Source: Chitinophagaceae bacterium
GTDB taxonomy: Bacteria; Bacteroidota; Bacteroidia; Chitinophagales; Chitinophagaceae
Reading direction: 5' to 3'
DNA length: 64,000 nt
NCBI GenBank assembly: GCA_016713965.1
Contig: JADJOC010000009.1
Location: 434,001 to 498,000 of the forward strand
Shown: positions 28,018 to 37,933 of the stretch, piece by piece
How the letters are laid out: the number at the start of each line of letters is the position of its first letter
Position numbering within the stretch: position 1 is the stretch's first letter
The notes under the pieces: generated by a model
Told to the model about the DNA's origin: nothing
Databases searched by the model: none
Seen by the model: the letters and a program-made list of their open reading frames with translations, nothing else
Made by a program: the position numbers and the translations under genes

Positions 28018-28055
28018 AACACAAACTTCCACAAAATAACACTTTTTCCCACTTT
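28018..28055 (-). promoter_or_regulatory. MraZ boxes upstream of mraZ
   Basis: On the minus strand AAAGTGGGAAAAAGTG continues as TTATTTTGTGGAAGTTTGTG. The GTG triplets (CAC on the plus strand at 28020, 28030, 28040 and 28050) are spaced by exactly 10 bases. MraZ is known to bind tandem boxes with this period in front of its own gene. Confidence 0.75.
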
Positions 28056-28225
28056 TTAAGCATAAATGGGAAAAAGTTATTTATCCACAGCAGTGTAAAT
28101 GCGGTGGGAAGAGCATTAAGGTAATTTTACGTATGTTTTAGATGTGAAAACCTTGTGAATAAGATGTTAGTATCGGTTAATAACTAAAGCAGTAATAGTT
28201 AAATTAATTATAGCTGTGCCATTTT

Positions 28226-29554
28226 TTAACTGGTAAGGGGCATATGAATGGTAAAGGTGCTTCCTTTTCCTAAAACACTTTCGGCTTTTATAGTACCATG
28301 ATGGGCATCTACCATAGTTTTTACATAACTAAGCCCTAAGCCAAAACCTTTTACATTATGAATATTCCCGGTATGGGCACGGTAGAACTTTTCAAAAATC
28401 CGGCTTACTGTTTCTTTATTCATTCCAATACCGTTGTCTGTTATTTTAATTTTAATCTGGTTACCTATATTTTGAGTAGTCAATTTGATTTTTAAATTTC
28501 CTTTGGAATATTTTACGGCATTATCCAGTAAGTTATTAATTAAGTTAGTGAAATGTACTTCATCTGCTTCGATAAGGTCCTTTGCAGCATTGAGGTTAAT
28601 TTCCAGCTGACCCGATTTCTCTTCCACCTGTAATTTTATATTATTTAAAGCACTGGTAATTAATTCATGCGCAGGAATTTTTTTGAGATTTAGCTGTACC
28701 TTTTGCTTATCAAGGAGGGCAGCCTGCAAAATTGCTTCTACCTGTTTATTCATCCTCTTATTTTCTTCCTTTATAATAGCAGTAAAATAATCCATTTTAC
28801 TTTTATCTGCAATAACCTTTTCATTTTTTAAAGCATCCACTGCTAAAGAAATAGTAGCCAAAGGAGTTTTAAATTCATGCGTCATATTATTAATAAAATC
28901 TGATTTTATTTCACTCAGTTTTTTTTGCTTTAATAAAGTACGGATGGTAATAAAAAATGCAGCAGTAATAATAAGTGTGAAAATAATGGCCCCGATAATA
29001 AACCACCCCATTTGTTGAAATACTAAATTATTAACATTAGGTACTATAATGCACAGCCATTCAGTTTGTGTAAGGTTTTCTGATGCGCTTCCGGATGGAG
29101 ACTCAAGGGGAAAAAAGTGGCGGATGTTCCTGTTATCAATAGAATCGTTATAATATTTTATAAAATTGGTAGAAATAACTTCATCTGCAAATGCCGAGCC
29201 TGATGTAATGGCAAATTCAAAAGGTATGGATTTAAGGCCACGGCTGTTAAATGCTTTCCTGATAATATTTGCTATCTCATCTTTTGAAAATTTTTGTGAA
29301 ATGGTCGATTTAAAAAAATCGAACTGGAATTTATCGCTCGGAAATAAAAAATCATTCCGCTTAGGTGAAGGTACAAGGTTGCCTTTTTCTTCCATCAGGC
29401 TCATTGCAGCCTTGGATGTAGCCAGGATAATTTCATCTTCAAATTGTTTTTCTTTAGTATCCATAGCCCCTTTTATCCATAGCCACTGAAAAAAAATCAA
29501 GCCAAGCAATGAGAGAAGAATCAATATTGTTATAACAGGAAAAATTTTCTTCAT
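28226..29554 (-). CDS. Two-component sensor histidine kinase
   Basis: 442-residue membrane sensor kinase. The N-terminal segment (FPVITILILLSLLGLIFFQW) and a second one near 183-205 (WFIIGAIIFTLIITAAFFIT) frame a periplasmic domain of about 150 residues without recognised fold. The HisKA motif is FINNMTHEFKTPLATISL. The ATPase boxes follow: N box NLINNLLDNAVKYS, G1 ITDNGIGMNKE and G2 KGFGLGLSYVKTMVDAH. No response regulator gene is adjacent, so it acts as an orphan here. It lies upstream of mraZ on the same strand, but the MraZ boxes and 230 bases separate them. The frame is intact. Confidence 0.9.
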   Translation of the reverse strand: MKKIFPVITILILLSLLGLIFFQWLWIKGAMDTKEKQFEDEIILATSKAAMSLMEEKGNLVPSPKRNDFLFPSDKFQFDFFKSTISQKFSKDEIANIIRKAFNSRGLKSIPFEFAITSGSAFADEVISTNFIKYYNDSIDNRNIRHFFPLESPSGSASENLTQTEWLCIIVPNVNNLVFQQMGWFIIGAIIFTLIITAAFFITIRTLLKQKKLSEIKSDFINNMTHEFKTPLATISLAVDALKNEKVIADKSKMDYFTAIIKEENKRMNKQVEAILQAALLDKQKVQLNLKKIPAHELITSALNNIKLQVEEKSGQLEINLNAAKDLIEADEVHFTNLINNLLDNAVKYSKGNLKIKLTTQNIGNQIKIKITDNGIGMNKETVSRIFEKFYRAHTGNIHNVKGFGLGLSYVKTMVDAHHGTIKAESVLGKGSTFTIHMPLTS

Positions 29555-29600
29555 CCAGGAGATTTAATTATTTTTCGCAAAATATTTTATTAATAATTTA

Positions 29601-29715
29601 TAGCCTGTTTAAATTTAATTTATAGGATTAAAAAGTGGCCGGTTGGACACCAAGCCACGGTTGGTGTCCAACCAACTGCAAAACAGGAAATAATCATTCT
29701 ATTTTAAATAACCTC
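29601..29715. repeat. MITE-like element, GTTTAAA/GGCCGGTG family, copy 2
   Basis: Starts TAGCCTGTTTAAA, then AAAAAGTGGCCGGTTGGACA, a hairpin TTGGACACCAAGCC with its partner GGTTGGTGTCCAACC, and ends TTCTATTTTAAATAACCTC. It is in reverse orientation to copy 1. It fills much of the gene-free stretch 29555-29864; the rest is AT-rich and probably holds the promoter of the rightward yqgE operon. Confidence 0.65.
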
Positions 29716-29864
29716 ATACACTATTCAAAAAAAAAACACTATAAGGCTGTAAAATAGCATAAAAATTATGAACTAATAAATTTAACGTTGGTTTACAAGT
29801 TTTTAATATTTACTTTTAATTAAGTAAACTACCTGATAATATATTTTTTACATTATTTTACAGT

Positions 29865-30416
29865 ATGATACCAATAAACTCAGGTATACTTTTAATAGCA
29901 GACCCTTTCCTTAAAGATCCCAATTTTATGCGTACAGTCGTATTTCTGTGCGAACACCAGGACAATGGAAGTATTGGCTTTATTTTAAACCGGCTTTTTG
30001 AACAAACAATTGATGAGTTAATTACAGATTTACAAGATTTTCCGATACCTGTTTATTATGGAGGGCCTGTTCAGTTAGATACTATACACTACTTGCACCA
30101 ATACCCGGATTTAATACCAGACAGTCATAAAATATATGAAGATATTTACTGGGGCGGTAATTTTGAAAGCCTTATTGCATTAATAAAAAGTAATGAAATT
30201 GACTATAATAAGATAAAATTTTTTATTGGATACAGCGGATGGGGGAATGAACAGCTGGAACAGGAATTTGAAGAAAAAACCTGGCTATCAGTTAATGCTA
30301 CTAAAAAATTAGTATTTAACTTAAAGCCGGAAGATGTCTGGAAAGAAAGCCTGAAGCAAATGGGTGGAGAGTATGAATTATTAAGCAACTACCCGATAGA
30401 TCCACAGCTTAATTAG
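29865..30416 (+). CDS. YqgE/AlgH family protein (UPF0301)
   Basis: 183 residues. The family signature is clear: NSGILLIADPFLKDPNFMRT at the N-terminus, CEHQDNGSIGFILNR, VYYGGPVQLDTIHYLHQ and FIGYSGWGNEQLEQEF. YqgE/AlgH proteins are cytoplasmic and widespread, with no settled biochemical role; AlgH was named from alginate regulation in Pseudomonas. It is followed 24 bases later by the acyltransferase gene, probably in one transcript. The frame is intact. Confidence 0.92.
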   Translation: MIPINSGILLIADPFLKDPNFMRTVVFLCEHQDNGSIGFILNRLFEQTIDELITDLQDFPIPVYYGGPVQLDTIHYLHQYPDLIPDSHKIYEDIYWGGNFESLIALIKSNEIDYNKIKFFIGYSGWGNEQLEQEFEEKTWLSVNATKKLVFNLKPEDVWKESLKQMGGEYELLSNYPIDPQLN

Positions 30417-30440
30417 CCTGCACATTTTATTATTCAAAAG

Positions 30441-31403
30441 ATGCTTTACCGCTTAATAAAACCATTTGCTGTCTTAATTATTAAAATATGCTTTAAGAAG
30501 ATATATATTAATAATAGAAACCTGCTTTCAAATAATGGCCCGTTCCTTTTAGCATCTAATCACCCTAATTCTTTTTTAGATGCAATTTTATTGTGCATTT
30601 TATTTAAAAAACCTGTTTATGCACTCACCCGTGGAGATGCATTCAAAAAAAAATGGGCAGCTAAAATATTGCATGCTTTGCATATGCTGCCTGTATACAG
30701 GGAAAGAGAAGGAACAGAAAATTTACACCATAATTATAAGACATTTGACAAATGCCTGAAAATTTTAGAACAGGGCGGAATTATTTTAATTTTTAGTGAG
30801 GCATTTTGTGTGAATGAATGGCATTTGAGACCTATAAAAAAAGGTACAGCCAGGTTAGCGGCTATGGCATGGGAGAAAAATATTCCGTTACAAATATTAC
30901 CCGTAGGGCTTAACTACAGCAACTTTTATAAAACAGGTAAAATTGTACATATAAATTTTGGAAGTGCTATTGATCAGAAAAATATCATAAATGATCCATT
31001 AGAAAAGGGTAAATTATTAAATAAGATCACTGAAAATATCCAACAGCAATTAAATAAGCTTGTATATAAAATCGATAATGGTGATACCGCCCTTTTGAAA
31101 AAGCATTTTATACAGGATGCATATTTTACAAAAAAAATCTTACTATTTTTTCCTGCAATAATTGGCTTTGTATTGCACAGTCCTGTTTATTATCCTTTAG
31201 CAAAATTTATTTACTATAAAACAAAAAAAACCGGGCATTCAGACTCTATCATTACTGCTTTATTTTTTTTAACCTATCCTTTTTTTATAGCATTGTATAC
31301 TGTGGTGGCTTATTCTTTACTAAATAACTGGTATGGATTATTGTGCATTATTATACTTCCTTTTTGTGCATGGTGCTATACACAATTTATAAATCCTGTA
31401 TAA
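30441..31403 (+). CDS. PlsC-type 1-acyl-glycerol-3-phosphate acyltransferase
   Basis: 320 residues. The acyltransferase domain covers about 15-200, with the motif ASNHPNSFLDAILL, YALTRGDAFKKKWAAK, a glycerophosphate-type ILIFSEAFCVNEWHLRPIKK and a downstream PVGLNYSNF. The C-terminal third has two or three membrane segments (ILLFFPAIIGFVLHS, ITALFFLTYPFFIALYTVVA). It most likely acylates lysophosphatidate or another lysolipid at the inner membrane. The FSEAF version of the FPEG-like motif and the C-terminal membrane part fit the Bacteroidota subgroup. The exact substrate cannot be told. Confidence 0.85.
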   Translation: MLYRLIKPFAVLIIKICFKKIYINNRNLLSNNGPFLLASNHPNSFLDAILLCILFKKPVYALTRGDAFKKKWAAKILHALHMLPVYREREGTENLHHNYKTFDKCLKILEQGGIILIFSEAFCVNEWHLRPIKKGTARLAAMAWEKNIPLQILPVGLNYSNFYKTGKIVHINFGSAIDQKNIINDPLEKGKLLNKITENIQQQLNKLVYKIDNGDTALLKKHFIQDAYFTKKILLFFPAIIGFVLHSPVYYPLAKFIYYKTKKTGHSDSIITALFFLTYPFFIALYTVVAYSLLNNWYGLLCIIILPFCAWCYTQFINPV

Positions 31404-31435
31404 ATTAATAACGTACTTAATAAAAAATGTGATTA

Positions 31436-32228
31436 TTATTTCTTTTTTAAAGAAGATAAATACAACTCTAATGCGCTAATCATACTGGGGGCCTGTGGCT
31501 GGGGGGCCTTAATATCTAGTGTTAATCCTGCTTCTTCAGCAGCTTTAAAAGTATTAACACCAAATGCCCCTATTTTAGTTCCATTTTGCTTAAACTCAGG
31601 GAAATTTTCGATCAGGCTTTTTACACCGCCTGGTGTAAAAAAACATATCACATCATAATTATTTGCAATTACAGATTTAACATCGTTACTGATAATTTTG
31701 TATAATAACGGCGTGGCATACTCGCAGCTGTGGGATTTTAACCAATTGGTTATTTCACTGTCAAAAGATTCTGAACATGGGTATAAAAATTTTTCATTAT
31801 CCTTATGCTTATTTATTACATCAAATAAATTTTTATTGGTGCCGTCAGCGCCATAAAAAACTTTACGCTTACGGTATAAAATAAATTTTTGTAAATAAAG
31901 GGCAACAGCCTCAGTAATGCAAAAATATTTTGTGTCTTGTGAAATGTTTGTCTTCATTTCATCACAAATACGAAAAAAAATGATCAATAGCATTACGACT
32001 GGTAAATATCACTGCGGTATATTGTGCAATGTCAATTTTTTGTTTCCTGAAATCTTTGGAAGAGATGGCTTCTACTACAATAAATGGATGAAAATCTAAT
32101 GCAATACCATGCTTTTTAGCCAAATCAAAATAAGGAGATTTATCTCCTTCCGGTTTTGGCTGGGTAATTAATACTTTTTTTACAGACTTGGTTGTTTTGG
32201 CCAACTGTGTTTCCCCGTTTTTTACCAT
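31436..32228 (-). CDS. hemD: Uroporphyrinogen-III synthase HemD (frameshifted)
   Basis: Cyclises hydroxymethylbilane to uroporphyrinogen III in haem synthesis. N-terminal part: SVKKVLITQPKPEGDKSPYF and TAVIFTSRNAIDHFF. C-terminal part: FCITEAVALYLQKF, YATPLLYKIISNDVK, YDVICFFTPGGVKSLIENFP and KIGAFGVNTFKAAEEAGL. The A run at 31973-31980 is one base long and separates the two readings at DHFFRICDEMKTN. Corrected it is about 264 residues, typical. The low sequence conservation of HemD leaves this call resting on the fold-level motifs and on the DUF4271 neighbour, a common pair in Bacteroidota. Confidence 0.85.
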
Positions 32229-32257
32229 GTTTTATGTCGCTGGATCAGAATGCAAAA

Positions 32258-33135
32258 TTAAGAATTTTTAATGAAAAAAATCAATAATGCTTTATAAACG
32301 ACCAAAAGTGGTATAATTTCAACTCCAATTATATATAACAGGAAATGATAACGAGTTATTTTTAAACTATGATGCACCAATTGGTAACTACGGAGTGATC
32401 GTAGTATAAGCAACATTATAATTAATAATAAAGATATTAATACAACAAGCCGTATAAGATACTCATCGCTAAAAGCAACAACTATTATAAATGGCACTAA
32501 TAGAATCCCTATTATTTTATTAATAAGGAAAATAACAAAGATGTAAGTTGCCGTTTCCTGTTTATACCCGGTTAGCCAGCCTGTAAATTTAAGTGACAGA
32601 TATTTCACTATATATATTAACCCTACAATTCCTATACTTGAAAGCATGTTGGCCTCCATATTGCCAGGCAAGATCCATTTGAAATGTCTAAGCAAAAAAT
32701 AAATATATAATCCGGATGTAATTACAAAAATATATTAAATATTAATGATTGAAGTTTTGCAATCAAAAGCTGGTCTGTAAGTTGGCTTTGCCTTAAAGAT
32801 GTGTTAAAAAACACCCTAAAGAGCGTTTGAAAATATCTATAATATAAAACCTTCAGGATGCCTAACAATAATACCAAGCCGGTTAAAATATAAAAAACAG
32901 TATTTTTTTCTGAATCATAATTATGCTTTATAATACTTACTGAAACAGGGGGCCCCATATCAATAAACTTGTTATTTTCTGTAGAAGTTGCCTGGATACT
33001 GTAATAATCTTGTATACTTTGTGCATCTTTTATTAAAACAGAATCCGGCATTTGTGCCGTTGCAAAAAATAAATTTATTAATAAATAATATAATAAAAGA
33101 AGGAATGGTTTCACTAAATAATGTTGATACCGCAA
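32258..33135 (-). CDS. DUF4271 membrane protein (frameshifted)
   Basis: About 292 residues once one A is added at 32726-32730. A signal-like start (LLLLYYLLINLFFATAQ) is followed by a membrane domain with seven or so segments (FYILTGLVLLLGILKVLYY, FLLRHFKWILPGN after the break, IGIVGLIYIVKYLSLKFTGW, ITRYHFLLYIIGVEIIPLLV). This matches DUF4271 proteins, which in Bacteroidota lie next to hemD. The function is not known. It starts 24 bases downstream of the outer membrane protein gene. Confidence 0.8.
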
Positions 33136-33159
33136 AAGTAACGGGCAATTTTTACATTT

Positions 33160-34986
33160 TTAAAAGTAATTGATATATCCAAAATGTATTTTAGAAGCTT
33201 CCCTGATATTAAAATCAACATCATTGCGCTTACCTATTGCATAACTTATATTAAGCAACCCGAATTTTGTTTCAAAAAATAACCCCAATCCTCCACTGAT
33301 AAATTGATTGGACAGGTTTATTTTCTGGTATTTGTTTTTTACCCAGCCTGCATCAGCAAACCCAAATAAATAAGAATTTTGCCCTACCAGGTACCTGTAT
33401 TCAGCTGTAGCAACAGCATACCGGGTTGCATAAATACTTTCTTCATCAAATCCACGCAATAATTTATATCCTCCAATTTGAAATAATTCATTTCTAAAAA
33501 TAGTCGGGCTGGCAAATATGCCTGCATTAGCAGCCAGCTTTAGTGTAGCCTGCTTCGCAATTGGTATGTAATGGGCCCCGCTTAGCCTTATCCTTACCTG
33601 ATATGATTTTAACTGTATAGAATCATATAAAGAAGGATAATTAAACGAAGGATTTTTTATTCCTAAAATTTCATTATTAGGTTTGATGTTTTTTATACCA
33701 ATTATAGTTGTAACCTTTAACTCATTTCCCCGCCTGGGATTAAATCTATAATTGGTTTTATTCCATTCATAATCAAGGCCAACATTTAAACTTGTAATAT
33801 CACTGTTTACCGGCAATGCCTTGGTTAGTATCACCTGGTTAGTATCTACGCCATTGGCCAGCAAAAAACTATTTTGGGTTTGTACGAATATTTTGCCGGA
33901 TTCACTGGATGATAAAAGGTATTGCAAACCCAACTGTGCATTTAATTGTAAAAAAGTAGAATCTTTTTTAAACAGGTCGAATGAAAAATCTATTCCAAAC
34001 AATGAATTAAAAATATAAGGTTGCTGGTAACCTAAATTCAAGCGTGGTGATTTAACCTGCAGCTGTTGCCAGGTGACCAATATACTTTCTCCAATGTTTA
34101 AAGCGTTTTTTAAATTCAGGTTTACATCCCCGGTAAATTGGGCTTTACCTGTAAGGCTGTTGGCAGGCAAAAAACCTACCAAAAAATTTACCTGGCTGCT
34201 GCGCTTTGGTGCCAAATATAAATCCAATATACTACCGCTCCCTAATAAGGTAACAGTATTAGGCTGTACCTCTTCCAGGTAAGGCAATTCTAATAATCTA
34301 CTACTCACCTTTTGAATTTTTTCTTTGCTGAACAGGCTTTGCCTGGGTATATCAAGGTAATGCTGTAAAAAATTATTAGAAATTTTAGCTTTCCCTAAAA
34401 CCCTTATGCTGTCAATAAGATAAAGCGGCCCTGTATTAACTCTTACTGAAGTTTTCATTTGACCACGCTCTATTTGCGTACTGTCTAAATATATTGATGC
34501 AAAGGGATAGCCGTTGTTCTCATAATAATTGAGCAGTTTTTTTTGAAGCTGTTGAAGCTGTATAATATTTAATGGTTTGCCTTTAAATTGCTTTTCCATA
34601 AATCCTGCCCCATCCAGGGCATTTTTATTAATGCTATCTACATTTACATTAGCCCAACTGTATGCTCTTCCTGTAAATAAAATAATGTGTGTATTAGTGC
34701 TATCTGTATTCCAAATACTATCCACAGATGCCGTAGGGTAGCCCTTGGAGTTTAGCATCGTAGGTATTTTATTGACATAATCCAAACAGGTGAACTGATC
34801 ATTGAATGAAGTTTGTAATGCTAAAGCAGAAATATTAAACAAACTATCTTTACCAATATAATTAATGTGTAATTGGTGTAAAGGTTTGGTAACAGGCATA
34901 ACCTGGCAATAGCAATTTGGCAATATAAAAGATATGCAGGCAATCATATATATCTTTTGTATCCATATTATTTTATCGCTTACCAT
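33160..34986 (-). CDS. BamA/TamA-family outer membrane protein
   Basis: 608 residues. A signal peptide (MIACISFILPNCYCQ) precedes POTRA-like repeats (RAYSWANVNVDSINKNALDG, GPLYLIDSIRVLGKAKISNN) to about residue 270. A C-terminal beta-barrel follows, with FLVGFLPANSLTGKAQFTGD at its start, the GGYKLLRGFDEESIYATRYA motif typical of Omp85 proteins, and an aromatic end (KIHFGYINYF). It probably inserts or exports proteins at the outer membrane. It is shorter than BamA (about 800), so TamA- or ShlB-like is more likely. It is divergent from hemW with 39 bases between them. Confidence 0.85.
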   Translation of the reverse strand: MVSDKIIWIQKIYMIACISFILPNCYCQVMPVTKPLHQLHINYIGKDSLFNISALALQTSFNDQFTCLDYVNKIPTMLNSKGYPTASVDSIWNTDSTNTHIILFTGRAYSWANVNVDSINKNALDGAGFMEKQFKGKPLNIIQLQQLQKKLLNYYENNGYPFASIYLDSTQIERGQMKTSVRVNTGPLYLIDSIRVLGKAKISNNFLQHYLDIPRQSLFSKEKIQKVSSRLLELPYLEEVQPNTVTLLGSGSILDLYLAPKRSSQVNFLVGFLPANSLTGKAQFTGDVNLNLKNALNIGESILVTWQQLQVKSPRLNLGYQQPYIFNSLFGIDFSFDLFKKDSTFLQLNAQLGLQYLLSSSESGKIFVQTQNSFLLANGVDTNQVILTKALPVNSDITSLNVGLDYEWNKTNYRFNPRRGNELKVTTIIGIKNIKPNNEILGIKNPSFNYPSLYDSIQLKSYQVRIRLSGAHYIPIAKQATLKLAANAGIFASPTIFRNELFQIGGYKLLRGFDEESIYATRYAVATAEYRYLVGQNSYLFGFADAGWVKNKYQKINLSNQFISGGLGLFFETKFGLLNISYAIGKRNDVDFNIREASKIHFGYINYF

Positions 34987-35025
34987 TACCCAAATCTAAA
35001 TTCTTAAATTGTAAATCAAAAATCT

Positions 35026-36165
35026 TTGTCGGGCATTTATATCCATATTCCATTTTGCAAACAGGCTTGCCACTATTGTAATTTCCATTTTTCTACTTCT
35101 TTAAGCCAAAAGGATGAGTTAGTTATTGCATTAGTGAAAGAAATAAACCTTACGCCATACATTGGTGGAATAATGCAGCCAAAGGCTGAAGTGATAGAAA
35201 CCATTTATTTTGGTGGCGGTACGCCAAGCATTTTATCAACAGATGATTTAAAATTAATTTTTGAAGCACTGAATAATAAATTTGTAATAGCAGCAGATGC
35301 AGAAATAACATTGGAAGCTAACCCTGATGATATTAATAAAGAAAAATTACTGGAATGGAAATCTGTTGGTATAAACAGGCTAAGTGTGGGTATTCAAAGC
35401 TTTTTAGAAGAAGAATTAATTTGGATGAACAGAGCGCATACAGCAAACGAATCATTACTGTGTATTGATCAGATTAAAGCTGCAGGGTTTACTAATTTTT
35501 CTATCGATTTGATTTATGGTTCACCTTTATTAAGTGATAATGATTGGAAAAGAAATGTAGAAATTGTAATAGAAAAAAACATCCCACATATTTCCTGCTA
35601 TGCATTAACGGTAGAGCCAAAAACTGCTTTGGAAAAGATGATTGCTTTACAAAAAAAAGAAGATGTAGATAATGATAAGCAAGCAAGGCAGTTTTTGTTG
35701 TTGATGAACTGGATGGAAAAAGCCGGGTATGAGCATTATGAAATAAGCAATTTTGCAAAGCCGGGAATGCGCAGCCGCCACAACAGCAGCTATTGGCAGC
35801 AAAAATATTATTATGGTTTTGGCCCGTCAGCCCATTCATTTGATGGTAAAAAAAGAAAATGGAATATTGCCAATAATGCATTGTACATAGCAGCTTTACA
35901 AAAAAACACCATTCCTTTTGAGGAAGAAAACCTTACACCAGTTCAACAATTAAACGAATATATTATGACTGCTATAAGAACAATAGAAGGGATAGATTTG
36001 GAATATGTGCGGTTGCAGTATGGTGAAAATTTTGCTGAACAAGTAATTACTTTAAGTGATAAGTATATTAGCAGTAAAAAATTAAAAATTGAAAATGATA
36101 AATTAGTGCTGACGAAAGAAGGGAAGTTATTTGCTGATGGGATTGCAGCGGATTTGTTTTTTTGA
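35026..36165 (+). CDS. hemW: Radical SAM haem chaperone HemW
   Basis: 379 residues. The radical SAM cluster motif CKQACHYCNF (CxxxCxxC) is at residues 11-18, followed by ETIYFGGGTPSILSTDDL, the SAM region LEANPDDINKEKL, RLSVGIQSFLEEELIWMNRAH and YEISNFAKPGMRSRHNSSYW. HemW-like proteins lack the substrate residues of HemN and bind haem for transfer to cytochromes; older annotations call them oxygen-independent coproporphyrinogen oxidase. No ATG suits the start: TTG at 35026 gives the usual opening SGIYIHIPFC. The frame is intact. Confidence 0.92.
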   Translation: MSGIYIHIPFCKQACHYCNFHFSTSLSQKDELVIALVKEINLTPYIGGIMQPKAEVIETIYFGGGTPSILSTDDLKLIFEALNNKFVIAADAEITLEANPDDINKEKLLEWKSVGINRLSVGIQSFLEEELIWMNRAHTANESLLCIDQIKAAGFTNFSIDLIYGSPLLSDNDWKRNVEIVIEKNIPHISCYALTVEPKTALEKMIALQKKEDVDNDKQARQFLLLMNWMEKAGYEHYEISNFAKPGMRSRHNSSYWQQKYYYGFGPSAHSFDGKKRKWNIANNALYIAALQKNTIPFEEENLTPVQQLNEYIMTAIRTIEGIDLEYVRLQYGENFAEQVITLSDKYISSKKLKIENDKLVLTKEGKLFADGIAADLFF

Positions 36166-36212
36166 AAGCAGTAAAACAACAATACATAGTTAAAGTTCAA
36201 TAAAGATATACA

Positions 36213-36268
36213 GTACAAGAGTGCGACGCCTACAATGTTGACTAAAGTACAAATGACAATTACGGTAA
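36213..36268. repeat. Dispersed repeat, decayed copy beside the IS
   Basis: GTACAAGAGTGCGACGCC and TACAATGTTGACTAAAG, ending ACGGTAATG, can be aligned with the CAACGATGATGCC family copies, with several mismatches. It ends exactly at the left end of the IS256-like element. Confidence 0.4.
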
Positions 36269-36385
36269 TGTACTGAAAAATGGTTGGTGGATTTTTCCAA
36301 GAAAATTCTTATAATGCGTCATCTAATCTGAAGAGGAAATAAGCTCTGGTGGAGACCAACTTATCAGCAATAAGATTAGAGCTTA

Positions 36386-36426
36386 TACTGAAAAAAGAGC
36401 AGCGTTTTGCTGCTCTTTTTTCAGTA
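36386..36426. terminator. 18-bp perfect hairpin inside the IS left end
   Basis: TACTGAAAAAAGAGCAGC (36386-36403) pairs exactly with GCTGCTCTTTTTTCAGTA (36409-36426) around GTTTT. The T6 run lies within the plus-strand arm. It would end transcripts entering from hemW or leaving the transposase gene. Its first ten bases repeat the IS terminus TACTGAAAAA. Confidence 0.75.
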
Positions 36427-36456
36427 TTTTCTGGTAAGCCCAATGGCTTTAAAAAC

Positions 36457-37430
36457 TCATTTTTTGTTAGAAAAATATACATACCACTTAATAAAGTTGA
36501 TTCTGTTTTTTGGAGTAAGACCCCTGTGTAAATCTAAATGATTTTTTAAATGGCTAAAGTAACCTTCTATGCCATTTGTTGTATGAGGTATTTTTGGGTT
36601 AGATAAGTAATGAAACATATTAGGTAAAGCTCTTTTTATGGTAAAATAGGATCGCCTTAATAATTTGTGAGTGTACCAATATCTTTTAGAATTTTCCTTA
36701 AATGTTTTCTCATTAATATATACCTTATGTATTACATACCAGTTATCAAGTTGTTTAATCCAAAACAACTTATCATTGTGTGTTTTTATTCTCAGCAGCA
36801 TTAAAATTAAACCTCGAAGTTGCTGGCCTGATTCATGCTTGGGATAGCGTGTAAGCCACAACAGGCACATACGCTGGATATGGACAAGGCAACGCTGCAC
36901 TTTAACATCAGATATAGATTTTTTTGATTGCTTTTAATATGCTTTTATGGCCATCGGTGGTAATACTTTCTAATTGTAATCCTAAGCGAATAAGGTTATC
37001 TAAATCCTCTTTAATTTCCACATAATGTTCTCCATCAGAAAATCTGATAAGCTGTGTATATCCATCTAAATCATCCTGGTAAGCCAATAAACAAAACTTT
37101 TTAAAATAAGTAGCATCTATTCTAAGATTTACCTGGCCTCTTTTAATAATTTTTATCTGAGGCGCTTGCTCAAGTAGCGTATAAAATGTTCGTTGAAGTG
37201 TATCTATTGAATAACCACTGTCCCTTGATAATGTCTTATAAGTTTGTCGTTCCAATACCCATTTTTTAAACCAGGTAAACCGATTTTTTATACGCTGTTC
37301 TTTCCTGTTAGAGGTAAATAAAATCCCGCAATTTTTGCACTTAAATCTTTGTTTACCATGGCGTTTTCCCCAGCCAATTACCTTCAGCTGCCCACATGAC
37401 CAGCATCGCTTTTTTTTGAAATGTTCATAA
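36457..37430 (-). CDS. IS256-like transposase with zinc-ribbon N-terminus (frameshifted)
   Basis: Mutator-type DDE transposase. The N-terminus has a zinc ribbon (RCWSCGQLKVIGWGKRHG, FKCKNCGILF), typical of the IS1249-like branch. The DDE residues lie in NLRIDATYFKKF, SITTDGHKSILK and NGIEGYFSHLKNHL, with the RCLVHIQRMC motif between the last two. The frame breaks once at about 36900-36908. No ATG is in frame at the start; an ATG at about 37428 would fit if one A were added to the run after it. Catalytic residues are all kept. Confidence 0.8.
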
Positions 37431-37613
37431 AAAATAAAAGTTTGATGAAACGTGTTTCATCAAACTTCTGTCAAATCTTTACTATAATACTTCTTAGCAG
37501 TTTTTAACAACCATTTTTCAGTATTATACCGTAATCAATTACTGTGAAAGAACCTTTTTCTTCCACTAATACTAGGTAATTAATCAGAAAATGGATTAAA
37601 TGTGCTGAAATTC

Positions 37614-37829
37614 TTAAACATCTACTCTGCATTGAGATTCTTGCGGCTCGCAATTGCTTGTACATTCCTTTAAATGGAGACATTCACCACAATCTCCTTC
37701 CATACAACTACATGATCCATTACCGCACTGAGAACCACAAGCATTACTGGTTTTATTATCAGACAATGTATTTACTCCTTTAAAATTTAAAATCCGCTGA
37801 ATAAGCAGTTGTTTACTATTTGTTTCCAT
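37614..37829 (-). CDS. Cysteine-rich small protein, possible peptide precursor
   Basis: 71 residues. The N-terminal third (METNSKQLLIQRILNFKGVN) is a predicted amphipathic helix, followed by a polar turn (TLSDNKTSNA). The C-terminal 43 residues hold ten cysteines (CGSQCGNGSCSCMEGDC, CLHLKECTSNC, then a final SQCR). The leader-plus-Cys-core shape resembles ribosomal peptide precursors, or a metal-binding protein such as a metallothionein. No family is recognised. It follows the GRDP-like gene by about 100 bases on the same strand; the gap repeats AAATATTAGATTT twice. Confidence 0.6.
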   Translation of the reverse strand: METNSKQLLIQRILNFKGVNTLSDNKTSNACGSQCGNGSCSCMEGDCGECLHLKECTSNCEPQESQCRVDV

Positions 37830-37933
37830 TGTGTTTAAATATTAGATTTTTAAATATTAGATTTAATATAAATTTATTAAACAGGCCAGTATATTATCAT
37901 GCCTATTTATTTGTTATTATTAGTTAACTGATA

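Larger units (their letters stand above)
36269..37523 (-). mobile_element. IS256-like insertion sequence (variant Zn-binding type)
   Basis: About 1.25 kb. Inverted ends TACTGAAAAATGGTTG at 36271-36286 and its complement at 37508-37523. The transposase gene runs on the minus strand. An inverted repeat (AAGTTTGATGAAAC / GTTTCATCAAACTT, 37438-37467) lies just upstream of it and may regulate it. The flanks TACGGTAAT and TACCGTAAT are similar but not clearly a target duplication, so exact borders are uncertain. Confidence 0.75.
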
